The notes under the pieces are model-generated. The model was not told where the DNA came from. It worked only from the letters and a program-made list of their open reading frames with translations, and ran no database searches. Positions 32,401-44,400 of a stretch of 64,000 bases of DNA are shown one piece after another. Origin of the DNA: Pycnopodia helianthoides (Eukaryota > Echinodermata > Asteroidea > Forcipulatida > Asteriidae); contig CM063255.1 of the NCBI GenBank assembly GCA_032158295.1, forward strand, positions 2,940,501 to 3,004,500, read 5' to 3'. Each line of letters opens with the position of its first letter. The first letter of the stretch is position 1. The translations under genes and the position numbers were made by a program.

Positions 32401-35400
32401 CTTCCCCAGAGAGAGGAGGTTTTGGCCAGACAATTCAAGGCTTTTACTATGAATGGAAAACATTTCAAGTAAAACTAGAACATTTTTAAAGGGACAGATC
32501 AAAGCCAAGAAAGAAGACCAGGGGTCGATTTCACTACCAGTTAAGATTGATCTTCACGGTGTAGCGCCCTATCGATCTTATTTGCTAAGCAAAGTATGAT
32601 GTCACAATACAAGCCCACCATAGCAAAACTGACAACTCTTCTTTTAGATTATTCTTAGTGCTTTGTGAAACCGAGACCAGGTTGTGATAGAAATAGGCCT
32701 AACTATTTTTATTTTTCCAGACAACTTTTTTGCTACTAGTTTGAACTCTTACCCAGTTACTGTTGCCTGTGTGTGCTGGCCATATCAGATCTACATCGTA
32801 ATGCCAGCGTACATACATTGTACACGTGCATGCAGTAACAGAGTGAGCGTTCATAATTCCATGAACAGCCACAGGCCTGCTTTGATCATGATGAAGAGAT
32901 TAAAAAAGAAAAAGTAGTCTGTCCGGAGCCAATATGGCTCATCAGGCCGGTGATTGTATCCCGTTTCATTGGCATTAAACGACTGAGAATATTTCTATTC
33001 CCCTTGGAGAAGATGCCAGTCCATCGCTGTTTACTTCCCAACTCTCGCCGGTCGCGGTACCCAGACTTTGTACTCCTGGATGGAGAAAAAGCAGTTAATG
33101 ATGAAAGGACACAAACTGACCAGGCCAGGATTTGAACCCACATTCTGTAAATTACAGAATTTGAGTCCAGCGCCCTAGACCGCTCGACCATGACATTACA
33201 CGATCATGATGATAGTCCCCCTTTAAGATGTTAAATAGGTATTTAAAGGGTTCTTGAGGCATTGCATGGTGAGGTATCAATGTATCTTCGGTTTGCGGTA
33301 ACACCATGTGTATCTACTTTGCTGTGTAGATTTTGTTCTTTAGAGAACTTGTCTTGCTATTTGTTCCACTACCACGGAGTAGTTTTTTGGAATTTGAGAG
33401 ACTTTACAGTTCTGAAAAGAACTGTCCTGCTTATTAACTACTACCTGGGCGGAAGTTAGGAAATCGGCCTGCTTATTTACTACTACCTGGGCGGAAGTTA
33501 AGGAAATCGGCCTGGACTACTACTTTCGCTTAGTGGATCGGGGGGGGGGGGTGACTTGATACATGACAGCAGCCAATATTAAAGGAACATTACAGAGTTG
33601 GTAAGAAAAAAACTTGTAAAATATACTTTTTGATCACAGATTTACATCAAACTTACACGGTCTAATGATGATGATAGTAGAAAACATCCCTTGAAATATT
33701 TCTGTCTGAAATGCCATAGCCTATTTGATGAGAAATGAATAAATAAATTTTCCGATTGGAGTTTATCGCTCAGTGAGCGTTTTATTAATTTGTTGAATCG
33801 GTTTTTCACTATTTTCTCGCGACCCAGATGGCCGATCGTTTTCAAACTTCTACAGGTTTGTCAGTTTATGTATATGGTGGATTACATAAAGTGTTACACT
33901 GCCAGCAACTGTTTTGTTAGCAAAAACCAATTCTGTAATGTTCCTTTAACATTAATTTGACTGTTTTCAGATGAAACTATGTGCAAAGATTTTAACTCAA
34001 CATCTGGCTGTCTGGAAGTCAAACTTTAACCTCTGTTTTTTAGTCACTGATGCAACAAAATTTAAAAACTGATGTGAAATCCTGAAAGGGCAAAATTTAC
34101 ATAAAATGCAAATTCATAAAAATGATAAAGGTGACAGATGTTGTAAACCCTAGTATGAGAAAAAAAAAACTAAACAAAAGAATCAATATTGTGTGCCATT
34201 CAATTTACTCATTTTTCGTATGTATGCATTTTGTAGACTGAGTTTTTTTGAAAGAACTTATTGCAGACAATAGACAGAAATTAGCGAATTTATTTATAAC
34301 ACAATTTTTTGATCGATAGGATGTTTCAGTGCATAATGTACAGTAGTTGAGCAAGTCCACAACTAAAAAACAATCGGCCCAGGGCTTGAACTTGGGTGGA
34401 AAGTCCACAAGACAGCAGGGCTTGTACATGTTACATGTACATGTAGCTCAAAGTATTTACTGGACCAGACATTTTTTGACAAGACCAGATTCAAATGAGA
34501 TAAACAACAAGTTTGCTGACAGTTTTTAAACATGCATTTTTAACTGCTTTTATATGAACAAGCACTAAGACATGTAAGAAAAAATATATCTCATTTCTCT
34601 TAATGGTATTAAGTATACTTGATTACTCATAGAATTGAAAGGTAATTTATCAGACCCATTTGAACATAATTTGTTTTTGGATAAAATATATTACACATTG
34701 AGGTAATGTTTTTCAGTTGAAAAACACAAGACCGTCGGACTTGTCAGGTAATGAGTTTACTGGCTCGACACTAAAATCACTGGCCTTGGGCCGATGGTTC
34801 AGCATAAAGTCCGAGGCCTGTGGGCGCAAAAGTGGGAAACATGGGAAGATAATAACATTATGAACAAAATGAAGTATGATGTTATTGTTATTTGGTTTCA
34901 CCCTTTCACTGATGTGTGTAAAGCACTATATACTCAGTACTTCCCCGAGTTCTGTGAACAAAAATCCACAGGCATATTACTCGGGTGGGATTGGAACCCA
35001 CGACCTTTGCCTTTCTAGAGCAGATGGCTTACCAACTAGACCACCGAGATTGCTCGGTAGCTAGAGGCAGTTTGAATCCTACAGGGCTCGAATTTGACAC
35101 TGGACCGCAGGCCCGAGGCCAGTGATTTTAGTACTGGGCCAGTAAACTCATGACCGGACAAGTCCGGCGGTCTTGTGTTTTCAATTCAATAACAATTTAT
35201 GTAACTCACTCTATAATACCTATAATTAAATGCAAGTTAAACTGTGCAAGGAAGTCTTTTCTCAGTTTGAATCTGGTCTTGTAAAATTATTTCTGGTCCA
35301 GTAAACATTTTGAGATACAAGTCCTGTGGTCTTGTGGATTTCCCCCCCAAATTCGAGCCCTGTCTAAATTTTAGCAGCGGGTACCGCTATGAAGTGCATG

Positions 35401-38400
35401 TATGAAGTACATTATGAAAGGCAGGGAGAACTGGGGACACTTCTCTCTTGACATCATTGGCTGAGGACACCACTCGGCATAGAAGAAAGCCTGCCCAGTG
35501 CTTAGCATTAATTAGCTTAAGCTGCTGGCTTTGTGCCCCTGCTTAGCTGGATACATGTAAGTCCCCTTACTTGTTTGCTCAAATCTTGCATAACTGTAGG
35601 CCTTGAATTTCGTTTTCAAAAGGGCACAGCAATTTCCCAAAAATGAAGGGGCACCCAATGAGGAAAATGTGAATTTGTATTGAAGGTTTTTAAGGGCACT
35701 CACAGCAATTGATGGTGCCGTGGCGAAATTTGAGGCCTGTAACTGTACACAAATGTAAAGTCAAGTACAAACATTGCATCTCTTTTCTACCTTAGAATGC
35801 TATGATGACATTTGAAGATGACAAGATGGACAGCGCACTGGAATCACTCAAGGAGACGGAGAAGCTCTGCTCGACCAGCGAGGGCTTCATGAAGTCGCTC
35901 CGGTCGAAGATGATGATGAGGCGGGACTCCGCCACCAAGAATCACATCCACCTGAGCGTGGAGGAGAGAATCACGAGGCAGATCATCACGGGAGACTGCC
36001 AGCTGTACACCGCGCTGCTGACGTTCTCTCGCAGCGAGGTGTCCGGGTTCCTGAAGGGAGGCTGGCTCATACGGAAGGGCTACAAGATCTACGAGAAGGT
36101 GTACAAGGAGCTGGTGAATATCTACCAGCTGAGGGGCAAGGAGAGTCCCGTGTCGGGCACGCCGATCACGCTGGAGGAGAACTCGGACAGCGCGGGCACG
36201 GAGAACAACGGCGGAGAAGGGAACAACGAGAGCGGACCGGACGCCATGTCGGAGGTGGACTTCAAGACGGCGGATTACAGTAACCTCAGCGAGGAGACGT
36301 TGGCTCGTTTGTTCGGGGGCGTCACCTTCGGGTACGGACTACTCCAGCTCTGCATCTCTATGATGCCCCCGAGCTTGCTCAAAGTTGTGAATTTGCTGGG
36401 TTTCCGCGGTAACAGGGATTTTGGGCTGCGCTGTCTGCAGAAGTCGAGCCATAGCCAGGACATGAAAGCACCACTTGCAATGTGAGTAACTGAATTTACT
36501 TGTCAGCCGTCAGTATGAGGGAGAATTATAAACTCTCTCGTTGTGTTCGTGAATATTAGATTGGTATGAACATTTTATTTAGACTGTTGTAATTTTATGT
36601 TAAATTTGCATTAGGGATTTAAAGAATATTATTTGGTTGAACGGGTTCTATCCACACACCGATTTGTGTAAAGAACTGTATTCTCAGTACTCTCCCAAGC
36701 CCGTGTTCTAGAATGGCAAAGGTCGTGGGTTTGAATCCCACCCCCGAACATGTTTTTTTTTTTCACAGGTCTCTAGAATATAGTCCCTCAGTGAAATCTG
36801 GATTTTTCACAGATCCATAGTCCAGATTTCACCTTGTGATTATTAAATAAGTAGGCCTACATAGGACTATTTGCTGTCTATTGAAAAAGCAATGCTGATC
36901 AACAGTGTATGAAAATGAACAAAGAATTGGACAACTTAAAGGTTAATAAGAAGCTGAAGAGTCATAGTTCTCTAACTATTGTACATGTTGTACAATGTAC
37001 ATGTATTGCCTTCTCAATTGCCACACCCACTCTCTGGAACAACAACCTTCCTGTCCACATCCGTGCCTCCACTACACTGGACTCATTTGAGACTGAACTC
37101 AAAACCCTTTTATTATAGATCAATCTGAGCATTTTTACATTACAAGCTACATTGTACATCTCACTTACATGTAGAATTGTGTCATTTTATTGTACACTTA
37201 CTTTGTTATTGTCATTATATTGTGTAATTTGAAATTACCAATATTTTGTAACAGCGCTTGGAAACCCTGTATTAGGCGCTTATATAATAACAACTATTGT
37301 TATTATTATTAACAATGCACTCATGCAGTGTTCTCCACGGTAGTATGGACTGACACAGTGAATTGTGTGCCGATACGCACAAAATGCGACCGATACGCCA
37401 AAACATTAAAAAACAAAACTATATAATTTTTGTGGAAAAAGGGACTTCAAATCAAAATCACAAAAAACATAAAGATGAAACCATTTAGAAATCCAAAGAT
37501 TGCACAGTAGGGTGTTTTTAAAAACCAAAGATAAAACACAAGTAAAAAACCTTCCGAGGACCTCATTCCAATTCAGCGTGCTTAGGCCAAGTTTCAACAA
37601 ATTTGGTGTTAGGATACCCTACAGTTTTGAAAAACCCTTGGAAGAACCAAATCATGCATCCAATAATTTTATAAAATTCCTGTTGCCAGGTTATCCCTGT
37701 TGTGGTACCATACAGTCGTCCGTCCATTCTTCGGCTTAGATGACCTCAATGTACAGACGTGCATCAAGGAGGCGGAGATTATACTGAAAGAAGGGGAGGC
37801 CCAGTATTCCAAGTCGGCCCTCTTTATGTTCTACCAAGGCAGGGTTCAGAAACTACAGGTAAAGAGTTACATGTACATACAACTTTAATTACACGCAGTA
37901 CATCATTGTTCTTCCTTAACAGTCGTCCGCTGGCCAAATGCTAGTTAACCTTTAGAGACCATACTGTAGCGGTCGCAAACGGCTTGTACCTAAATGCCCA
38001 TAGTGGCCGCAAACGGCTTGTACCAAAATGCCCATAGTGGCCAAACGGCTTGTACCAAAATGCCCATAGAGGCCCCAAACGGCTTGTACCAAAATGCCCA
38101 TAGTGGCCCCAAACGGCTTGTACCAAAATGCCCATAGAGGCCGCAAACAGCTTGTACCAAAATGCCCATAGAGGCTGCAAACGGCTTGTACCAAAATGCC
38201 CATAGTGGCCGCAAACGGCTTGTACCAAAATGCCCATAGTGGCGGCAAGCGGCTTGTACCAAAATGCCCATAGTGGCCGCAAACAGCTTGTACCAAAATG
38301 CCCATAGAGGCTGCAAACGGCTTGTACCAAAATGCCCATAGTGGCCGCAAACGGCTTGTACCAAAATGCCCATAGTGGCCGCAAACGGCTTGTACCAAAA

Positions 38401-41400
38401 TGCCCATAGAGGCTGCAAACGGCTTGTACCAAAATGCCCATAGTGGCCGCAAACGGCTTGTACCAAAATGCCCATAGAGGCTGCAAACGGCTTGTACCAA
38501 AATGCCCATAGTGGCCGCAAACGGCTTGTACCAAAATGCCCATAGTGGCCGCAAACGGCTTGTACCAAAATGCCCATAGAGGCCACAAACGGCTTGTACC
38601 AAAATGCCCATAGTGGCCGCAAACAGCTTGTACCAAAATGCCCATAGTGGCCACAAACAGCTTGTACCAAAATGCCCATAGTGGCCGCAAACGGCTTGTA
38701 CCAAAATGCCCATAGTGGCCACAAACAGCTTGTACCAAAATGCCCATAGTGGCCAAACAGCTTGTACCAAAATGCCCATAGTGGCCGCAAACGGCTTGTA
38801 CCAAAATGCCCATAGTGGCCGCAAACGGCTTGTACCAAAATGCCCATAGTGGCCGCAAACGGCTTGTACCAAAATGCCCATAGAGGCTGCAAACGGCTTG
38901 TACCAAAATGCCCATAGAGGCTGCAAACGGCTTGTACCAAAATGCCCATAGTGGCCGCAAACGGCTTGTACCAAAATGCCCATAGTGGCCGCAAACGGCT
39001 TGTACCAAAATGCCCATAGTGGCCAAACGGCTTGTACCAAAATGCCCATAGTGGCCGCAAACGGCTTGTACCAAAATGCCCATAGTGGCCAAACGGCTTG
39101 TACCAAAATGCCCATAGTGGCCGCAAACGGCTAGTACCAAAATGCCCATAGTGGCCGCAAACGGCTTGTACCAAAATGCCCATAGAGGCTGCAAACGGCT
39201 AGTACCAAAATGCCCATAGTGGCCGCAAACGGCTTGTACCAAAATGCCCATAGTGGCCACAAACGGCTTGTACCAAAATGCCCATAGTGGCCAAACGGCT
39301 TGTACCAAAATGCCCATAGTGGCCAAACGGCTTGTACCAAAATGCCCATAGTGGCCAAACGGCTTGTACCAAAATGCCCATAGTGGCCAAACGGCTTGTA
39401 CCAAAATGCCCATAGTGAATATTGCTTTGTTTTTACCCTTACACTGAAGTGTATAAAGCACTGTATACTCAGTGCTTTTCTGAGTCTTGTGGAAAAAAAT
39501 CAACAGGTAATACTACGGTGGGATTCGAACCCACTTTATTTGCCATTCTAGAGCAGACATGTCTTAGCAACTAGATCACTAAGATTGTCCGGTAGCTAGA
39601 AGGAGTACAAATCCTATACTTTAGCAGCGGGTGCAGCAACATAAATGATAAAATAAATGATCCCGATGTAACATAAAATAACCATGGATTTACCAACGGA
39701 AAGAAAGTCAAGATAATTTGAGGTTGTACTGACAAAACAAACTTATTTGGGGTTGAACAAAGAAAAGTTGACTAGAGCAGGATTTGAACCCAACGACCTT
39801 CGGATTAACGTGCCAGCGCTCTACCACTGGAGCTATCTAGCCCTATGTTTGCGGTCTCCCTATTTTGTCAATATCTTTGTTCGGGGGGGTGGGGGCAGTC
39901 AGAAGCCATACTGTAACCATTAACTGCCGTGTAGCCAGGGATCACACCAAACTTTACGATACAACCTGGGAAGCGGCAGCCAGGGGATCACCTTGAGGGG
40001 ATGCAACTTTGTTTACATGAAATGTCAAGTAGTAACCCACAAGGGAAACTGACTAATAAAACAAACTGTGAAACATTTGTTCTTTGTACTCTTTTTTTCC
40101 GGTCACTTTTTAGCGAAATATTGAGAAGGCTCTGGAGACCTATAACACAGTTCTGGAAACAGCCAGTGATCAGCGTGAGATTCAGCTAATCTGTGTCTAT
40201 GAGATCGGATGGTGTAATCTGATGATGATCAACTGGGAAGAGAGCATGCTGTCATTTGCAAGGTGAGGAACCAATACTCACTATCGGTAGTCTGCTGGCC
40301 AAGTAGGGACCAATGCTCACTATCGGTAGTCCGCTGGCCAAGTAGGGACCAATGCTCACTATCGGTAGTCTGCTGGCCAAGTGGGGACCAATCCTCACTA
40401 TCGGTAGTCCGCTGGCCAAGTAGGGACCAATGCTCACTATCGGTAGTCCGCTGGCCAAGTAGGGACCAATGCTCACTATCGGTAGTCCGCTGGCCAAGTA
40501 GGGACCAATGCTCACTATCGGTAGTCCGCTGGCCAAGTAGGGACCAATACTCACTATCGGTAGTCTGCTGGCCAAGTAGGGACCAATGCTCACTATCGGT
40601 AGTCCGCTGGCCAAGTAGGGACCAATACTCACTATCGGTAGTCTGCTGGCCAAGTAGGGACCAATGCTCACTATCGGTAGTCCGCTGGCCAAGTAGGGAC
40701 CAATGCTCACTATCGGTAGTCTGCTGGCCAAGTAGGGACCAATGCTCACTATCGGTAGTCCGCTGGCCAAGTAGGGACCAATACTCACTATCGGTAGTCC
40801 GCTGGCCAAGTAGGGACCAATGCTCACTATCAGTTGTCTGCTGGCCAAGTGGGGACCAATGCTCACTATCGGTAGTCCGCTGGCCAAGTAGGGACCAATG
40901 CTCACTATCGGTAGTCCGCTGGCCAAGTAGGGACCAATGCTCACTATCGGTAGTCCGCTGGCCAAGTAGGGACCAATCCTCACTATCGGTAGTCCGCTGG
41001 CCAAGTAGGGACCAATGCTCACTATCGGTAGTCCGCTGGCCAAGTAGGGACCAATGCTCACTATCGGTAGTCCGCTGGCCAAGTGGGGACCAATGCTCAC
41101 TATCGGTAGTCTGCTGGCCAAGTAGGGACCAATGCTCACTATCGGTAGTCCGCTGGCCAAGTGGGGACCAATCCTCACTATCGGTAGTCTGCTGGCCAAG
41201 TGGGGACCAATGCTCACTATCGGTAGTCCGCTGGCCAAGTGGGGACCAATCCTCACTATCGGTAGTCCGCTGGCCAAGTAGGGACCAATACTCACTATCG
41301 GTAGTCTGCTGGCCAAGTAGGGACCAATGCTCACTATCGGTAGTCTGCTGGCCAAGTGGGGACCAATGCTCACTATCGGTAGTCTGCTGGCCAAGTAGGG

Positions 41401-44400
41401 ACCAATCCTCACTATCGGTAGTCCGCTGGCCAAGTGCCAGTTCAGGCCTTGCTAGGTGGGGGCCCATAGCTCACTATCGGTAGTCCGCTGGCCAAGTGCC
41501 AGTTCAGGCCTTGCTAGGTGGGGGACCAATGCTCATTATCGGTAGTCCGCTGGCCAAGTGCCAGTTCAGGCCTTGCTAGGTGGGGGCCCATAGCTCACTA
41601 TCGGTAGTCCGCTGGCCAAGTAGGGACCAATGCTCACTATCGGTAGTCTGCTGGCCAAGTAGGGACCAATGCTCACTATCGGTAGTCTGCTGGCCAAGTA
41701 GGGACCAATACTCACTATCGGTAGTCTGCTGGCCAAGTAGGGACCAATGCTCACTATCGGTAGTCCGCTGGCCAAGTAGGGACCAATACTCACTATCGGT
41801 AGTGCATATGTTGAGATACACCAAGTGAGAAGACTGGTCTTTGACAATTACCAAAGGTGTCCAGTGTCTTTAAGGGTGAGGTCCTGCAGTTCAACTATCT
41901 GAGTTTCTTCATGCATAGAGGTAGAACCAGTAGAGATCTGAGGGAGTCATTGTCCATGAGACTCAGTTTTCTGATCAGACCACTTATTTTTATTTTATTT
42001 TTTCTTCTTTTTTTCTTTTTTTCCTAGGATGAAGGAAGAATCCAAGTGGTCGAAGTGCTCTTATGCGTACTTGACTGCAGGTAAACTAATGCTTACTTTT
42101 TGTTTTAGTGGATTTTTTTCCTTTTCTTGGGGGTGTTAATTACTTTGCTAAATTGTATACATTTATATCGCCTGGAAGTTTTTTTTAAGCTCCTTGAAAT
42201 CTATAGTGCATCAGGTTACCAAAACGTGGAAATACCAATATTTAAAAGGCCACGTTTCCTTAGATTGGGCGCTTTGGACTATAAAAGCATTTGTTATAAA
42301 AGAATATGGCTGGACAGATAGTTTCAAAGGAGAATATAATGACTCGCACAAATATCCCTCGAAATTGTGTGGTTTTCCTTTTACTTCGTAAACTAACATG
42401 GTGTGTTATTTTGTGGAGTCAAAAATGTTGGACCGTTTATGTGTTAAAGTGTTCAGAAAAATTGATCTCATTGTGATTCTGATCTTGTAAAAAAAAACTT
42501 CGGGTCCGGTGAATATTTTGAGCTACAGACCCTGTGGCCTTGTTGATTTTGCCCCCAAATTCGAGCCAAATCTCTGTGGAGGTTACTGCGAACTGATAAT
42601 GATCATTATTTGTACATTCCCTTCTGTCTAGTCTGTCAAGGAGCGTTAGGTCAAGTTGAAACGGCCCAAGAGATGTTTAAGGAAGTGCCGGAGCTGGCCA
42701 AGAAGAAGAGCAGCAGTCAACAGATGGAAGCCTTCCTCATTAGAAAAGTAAGATTATTATTGTTATTATTATTTTTATCAAATATTTCTGGCAATGAAAC
42801 CGAGGATGCGTTGTATTTAGTGAGTTTAATCACTGTAGCTTGCAAGCCTGAGGAAACCTGTAAACTAGGGTGCTTGCTATGTGAACCAGAAACACCGGGG
42901 TTAACCCTTACTCTTCCACGATAAGTGTTCTAGGTTCTTTTACGTGCACTACCAATCCTAGTACATGTACATGGGACCTACGGCTTAATGTCCCATCCGA
43001 AGGACAAAGCAATTATTTTAAAGTATCTTGCTCAAGGACACATGTGCCCAGAAGGAGTCTGGAACCCACACTCCGCTGATCAGAAACACCAGAACTCTGG
43101 TGCTCTTAACCGAGATACTTCAAAGATACTTTGGTGGATAGGGGAGTAGAATAGTCTGCATTTTACTTTTAGTGCCAAAAGCAGATGTCCACTTTTAGAC
43201 CACTGCTCAGAAATCATTTGATCCAATTTTCAAGAAGCAGGAAAGCCGAAAAATTAATTGTCTAAAAATGTTCGATTGGCTTTTGGGGTTAACGAAGAGA
43301 GCATGCATGTCCGCTCTTGTGCCACTGTGTTACAAAATGTCCAATCTGCTTTTTGGCTAGCAGAAAAGTAGCAAAATAGATAGATCGAAAAATGCCCATT
43401 CTGCTTTTCTGCTTCTTGAAAACCCCAAGAGGCGAATGTCCACTTTTCCACTATTAGTGTTGGTGAATAAATTAAACCTGCTTTTCTCAAAACTGAAAAG
43501 TAAGACAGTAGAAAAGTGGAAAATGAACAAAAGACAAGTTGAAAAATGCACCTCAAAACAACGATCAATCTGTTTTTTCATAATTTAGAAAGCTGAACAG
43601 CAGATGTCTAATTTTCGACCTTGATAATCCCGCTTACTTTCGCTAGCTCAAAAGTTTCTTCACCATTTCCTGCTTGAACAGCTATATAAAATTGGGCCCG
43701 GTTCAGCAAAACAAAAATACATGTAGGTTACTTTGCTTGTGATTGGTTCCCAGCTTAATTTGGCTCTTCTTCATAGTTCCCTGTCACCAACATGAGGATA
43801 ATACGCTTTAGGTCAGAAATGCATGTGTCTGTTACGCATTGTGCGTACCGGTTACGCGTGGTGCGCAATGTGCAAAAATGAAAGAACCTACATTATAAAG
43901 CAATGCACATAATTTGACGCATTCGCATTGCGTACCGTTTCATCTGTACTAAACTAAGTGTATTGCTCTGCATATAAATTTTAAAGGATAGCACAACTAC
44001 GCATTAGGCACAACGCATGACGAGCATAAATTTTCGACCTTACCTTGCTAAAATGGAAACAACGTTTAAAACGATTACTAAGATGGTTCCTATATCTTTG
44101 TGTTTCCTTTTTGTGACAACGTACAGTCCCACAAGTTTAAGAAGACCATGCCGACGTCTAAACAATGTATTATTATGGCCATAGAGGTACTGTATCTATG
44201 GAGAGCATTGCCTAACTGCAGCACAGAGTGTCTCAACACCATGCTTAAAGGTAAGAGACCACCTTCAAGAAAGTACCAATTTCTTCTTCTTTTAATTTTT
44301 TAATTTTTTATATACACAACCCATTCCCGCCAGCTACAGTCAAACATAACAAACAACGCTGGTGGACATTCAATAAAAAATCACATGAAAAAACAACAGA

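Larger units (their letters stand above)
36482..37689 (+). other. TTC39C intron 3
   Basis: It contains a rearranged SINE (36,625-36,762) and the 3' end of a non-LTR retrotransposon (36,905-37,315). The acceptor is TTCCTGTTGCCAG. Confidence 0.85.

Noticed and set aside
37941..39503. Minus-strand open frames up to 520 codons with GHYGHFGTSRL-type repeats
   Set aside because: They coincide exactly with the 34-bp minisatellite, occur in all three minus frames and lie in a TTC39C intron without start or splice support.
40229..41483. 400-codon repetitive open frames on both strands
   Set aside because: Product of the 39-bp array, whose period is a multiple of three; simultaneous opening on both strands is the signature of a satellite, not a gene.
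37971..41803. CRISPR-like arrays
   Set aside because: Units are contiguous without unique spacers, and the context is a eukaryotic intron.
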